Positions 61,761-64,000 of a stretch of 64,000 bases of DNA are shown piece by piece. This DNA comes from Mastigias papua (taxonomy: Eukaryota; Cnidaria; Scyphozoa; Rhizostomeae; Mastigiidae). Where the stretch lies: NCBI GenBank assembly GCA_964019165.1, contig OZ025268.1, positions 20,490,274-20,554,273 of the forward strand. The letters run 5' to 3'. Position 1 is the stretch's first letter. Every line of letters begins with the position of its first letter. Both the position numbers and the translations under genes were made by a program. Below the pieces are notes generated by a model. That model was given only the letters and a program-made list of their open reading frames with translations. It did not search any database and was not told the DNA's origin.

Positions 61761-64000
61761 TTTTTGGCCAAAAATGGCTCATTTTCATCACTTTTCAATC
61801 TTCAATCAAAATCAATCAATTTCAAATTTGGTCATTTTTGAGCAAAATACCAAGGCTATAGCCTTACTTTTTGGCCAAAAATGGCTCATTTTCATCACTT
61901 TTCAATCTTCAATCAAAATCAATCAATTTCAAATTTGGTCATTTTTGAGCAAAATACCAAGGCTATAGCCTTACTTTTTGGCCAAAAATGGCTCATTTTC
62001 ATCACTTTTCAATCTTCAATCAAAATCAATCAATTTCAAATTTGGTCATTTTTGAGCAAAATACCAAGGCTATAGCCTTACTTTTAGGCCAAAAATGGCT
62101 CATTTTCATCACTTTTCAATCTTCAATCAAAATCAATCAATTTCAAATTTGGTCATTTTTGAGCAAAATACCAAGGCTATAGCCTTACTTTTTTGCCAAA
62201 AATGGCTCATTTTCATCACTTTTCAATCTTCAATCAAAATCAATCAATTTCAAATTTGGTCATTTGTGAGCAAATTACCAAGGCTATACCTTACTTTTTG
62301 GCCAAAAATGGCTCATTTTCATCACTTTTCAATCTTCAATCAAAATCAATCAATTTCAAATTTGGTCAGTTGTGAGCAAAATACCAAGGCTATAGCTTTA
62401 CTTTTGGCCAAAAATGGCTCATTTTCATCACTTTTCAATCTTCAATCAAAATCAATCAATTTCAAATTTGGTCATTTTTGAGCAAAATACCAAGGCTATA
62501 GCCTTACTTTTTGGCCAAAAATGGCTCATTTTCATCACTTTTCAATCTTCAATCAAAATCAATCAATTTCAAATTTGGTCATTTTGAGCAAAATACCAAG
62601 GCTATAGCCTTACTTTTTGGCCAAACATGGCTCATTTTCATCACTTTTCAATCTTCAATCAAAATCAATCAATTTCAAATTTGGTCATTTTTGAGCAAAA
62701 TACCAAGGCTATAGCCTTACTTTTTGGCCAAAAATGGCTCATTTTCATCACTTTTCAATCTTCAATCAAAATCAATCAATTTCAAATTTGGTCATTTTTG
62801 AGCAAAATACCAAGGCTATAGCCTTACATTTTGGCCAAACATGGCTCATTTTCATCACTTTTCAATCTTCAATCAAAATCAATCAATTTCAAATTTGGTC
62901 ATTTTTGAGCAAAATACCAAGGCTATAGCCTTTACGTTTTGGCCAAAAATGGCTCAATTTCATCACTTTTCAATCTTCAATCAAAATCAATCAATTTCAA
63001 ATTTCGTCATTTTTGAGCAAAATACCAAGGCTATAGCCTTACTTTTTGGCCAAAAATGGCTCATTTTCATCACTTTTCAATCTTCAATCAAAATCAATCA
63101 ATTTCAAATTTGGTCATTTTTGAGCAAAATACCAAGGCTATAGCCTTACTTTTTGGCCAAAACTGGCTCATTTTCATCACTTTTCAATCTTCAATCAAAA
63201 TCAATCAATTTCAAATTTGGTCATTTTTGAGCAAAATACCAAGGTTGTTATAGCCTTACTTTTTGGCCAAAAATGGCTCATTTTCATCACTTTTCAATCT
63301 TCAATCAAAATCAATCAATTTCAAATTTGGTCATTTTTGAGCAAAATACCAAGGCTATAGCCTTACTTTTTGGCCAAAAATGGCTCATTTTCATCACTTT
63401 TCAATCTTCAATCAAAATCAATCGATTTCAAATTTGGTCATTTTTGAGCAAAATACCAAGGCTATAGCCTTACTTTTTGGCCAAAAATGGCTCATTTTCA
63501 TCACTTTTCAATCTTCAATCAAAATCAATCAATTTCAAATTTGGTCATTTTTGAGCAAAATACCAAGGCTATAGCCTTACTTTTTGGCCAAAAATGGCTC
63601 ATTTTCATCACTTTTCAATCTTCAATCAAAATCAATCAATTTCAAATTTGGTCATTTTTGAGCAAAATACCAAGGCTATAGCCTTACATTTTGGCCAAAC
63701 ATGGCTCATTTTCATCACTTTTCAATCTTCAATCAAAATCAATCAATTTCAAATTTGGTCATTTTTGAGCAAAATACCAAGGCTATAGCCTTACGTTTTG
63801 GCCAAAAATGGCTCATTTTCATCACTTTTCAATCTTCAATCAAAATCAATCAATTTCAAATTTGGTCATTTTTGAGCAAAATACCAAGGCTATAGCCTTA
63901 CTTTTAGGCCAAAAATGGCTCATTTTCATCACTTTTCAATCTTCAATCAAAATCAATCAATTTCAAATTTGGTCATTTTTGAGCAAAATACCAAGGCTAT

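Larger units (their letters stand above)
49688..64000. repeat. 107-bp tandem satellite, about 134 monomers, runs off the window
   Basis: The monomer is 107 bp; rare variants are 110 bp (AAGGTTGTTATAGCC) and 109 bp (AAAAAACACCAAGGCC). Each contains the palindromes AAGGCTATAGCCTT and TTTTTGGCCAAAAA two bases apart, and a run of TCAAT motifs. The first copies (49688-49770) are more diverged, marking the array edge; the right end is outside the window. Each copy carries an ATG, which creates overlapping 64-codon frames on the + strand in a non-multiple-of-3 period, so they are not genes. Divergence between monomers is mostly a few percent. Confidence 0.98.

Noticed and set aside
49775..63895. More than a hundred overlapping 64-codon (some 100-136-codon) frames starting MAHFHHFSIFNQ on the + strand
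   Set aside because: They are produced by the 107-bp satellite: each monomer supplies an ATG and the period is not a multiple of three, so frames end after about 1.8 monomers. No independent coding signal.
49688..64000. Regular repeats resembling a CRISPR array
   Set aside because: Monomers are contiguous and nearly identical over the full 107 bp with no unique spacers, and the genome is eukaryotic.

Overview
The window looks like nuclear DNA of an intron-rich, AT-rich animal. Genes are broken into GT-AG exons, most exons carry one extracellular module flanked by phase-1 introns (the classic exon-shuffling pattern), and microsatellites, short palindromic elements, a tRNA-derived SINE and a long satellite are present. 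An invertebrate metazoan is likely, but I cannot name the phylum or species from the sequence alone.

Layout, all genes on the + strand. (1) About 2.3-19.5 kb: a large secreted-type gene with twelve CUB domains, one tectonin beta-propeller inserted after the first CUB, several tiny symmetric linker exons and Thr-rich (mucin-like) spacers. Its exons join in frame into about 1,960 residues if a tentative signal-peptide exon at 2326-2416 is right. (2) 23.2-35.6 kb: a second gene with a clear signal-peptide exon, a short linker exon, six CUB domains and a C-terminal trypsin-fold (S1) domain. The exons join in frame into 1,039 residues. The S1 domain keeps His57, Asp102 and its disulfides, but the catalytic Ser is Gly (GDGGGP) and there is no R-IVGG activation site, so it should be a pseudoprotease. 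(3) 39.0-47.0 kb: a two-exon PRSS23/PRSS35-like secreted serine protease with an intact His/Asp/Ser triad and a furin-type RAKR site, split by a 7.1-kb intron that holds a SINE, a 150-bp foldback element and large (TA)n tracts. (4) 47.08-47.32 kb: a (CAT)n microsatellite just after gene 3. (5) About 49.69 kb to the window end (and beyond): a 107-bp tandem satellite of about 134 monomers with two 14-bp palindromes per monomer and clear higher-order structure (25-mer blocks of 2,680 bp and 21-mer blocks of 2,247 bp).

How the genes may work together (inference): genes 1 and 2 look like secreted recognition proteins built from the same CUB exon stock. One carries a tectonin/L-6-type lectin propeller, the other a dead protease platform, which recalls innate-recognition or complement-like arrangements. 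Gene 3 is an active-looking secreted protease in the same cluster. No function is proven by the sequence. The many identical-looking 64-residue reading frames in the last 14 kb are a product of the satellite and are not genes.
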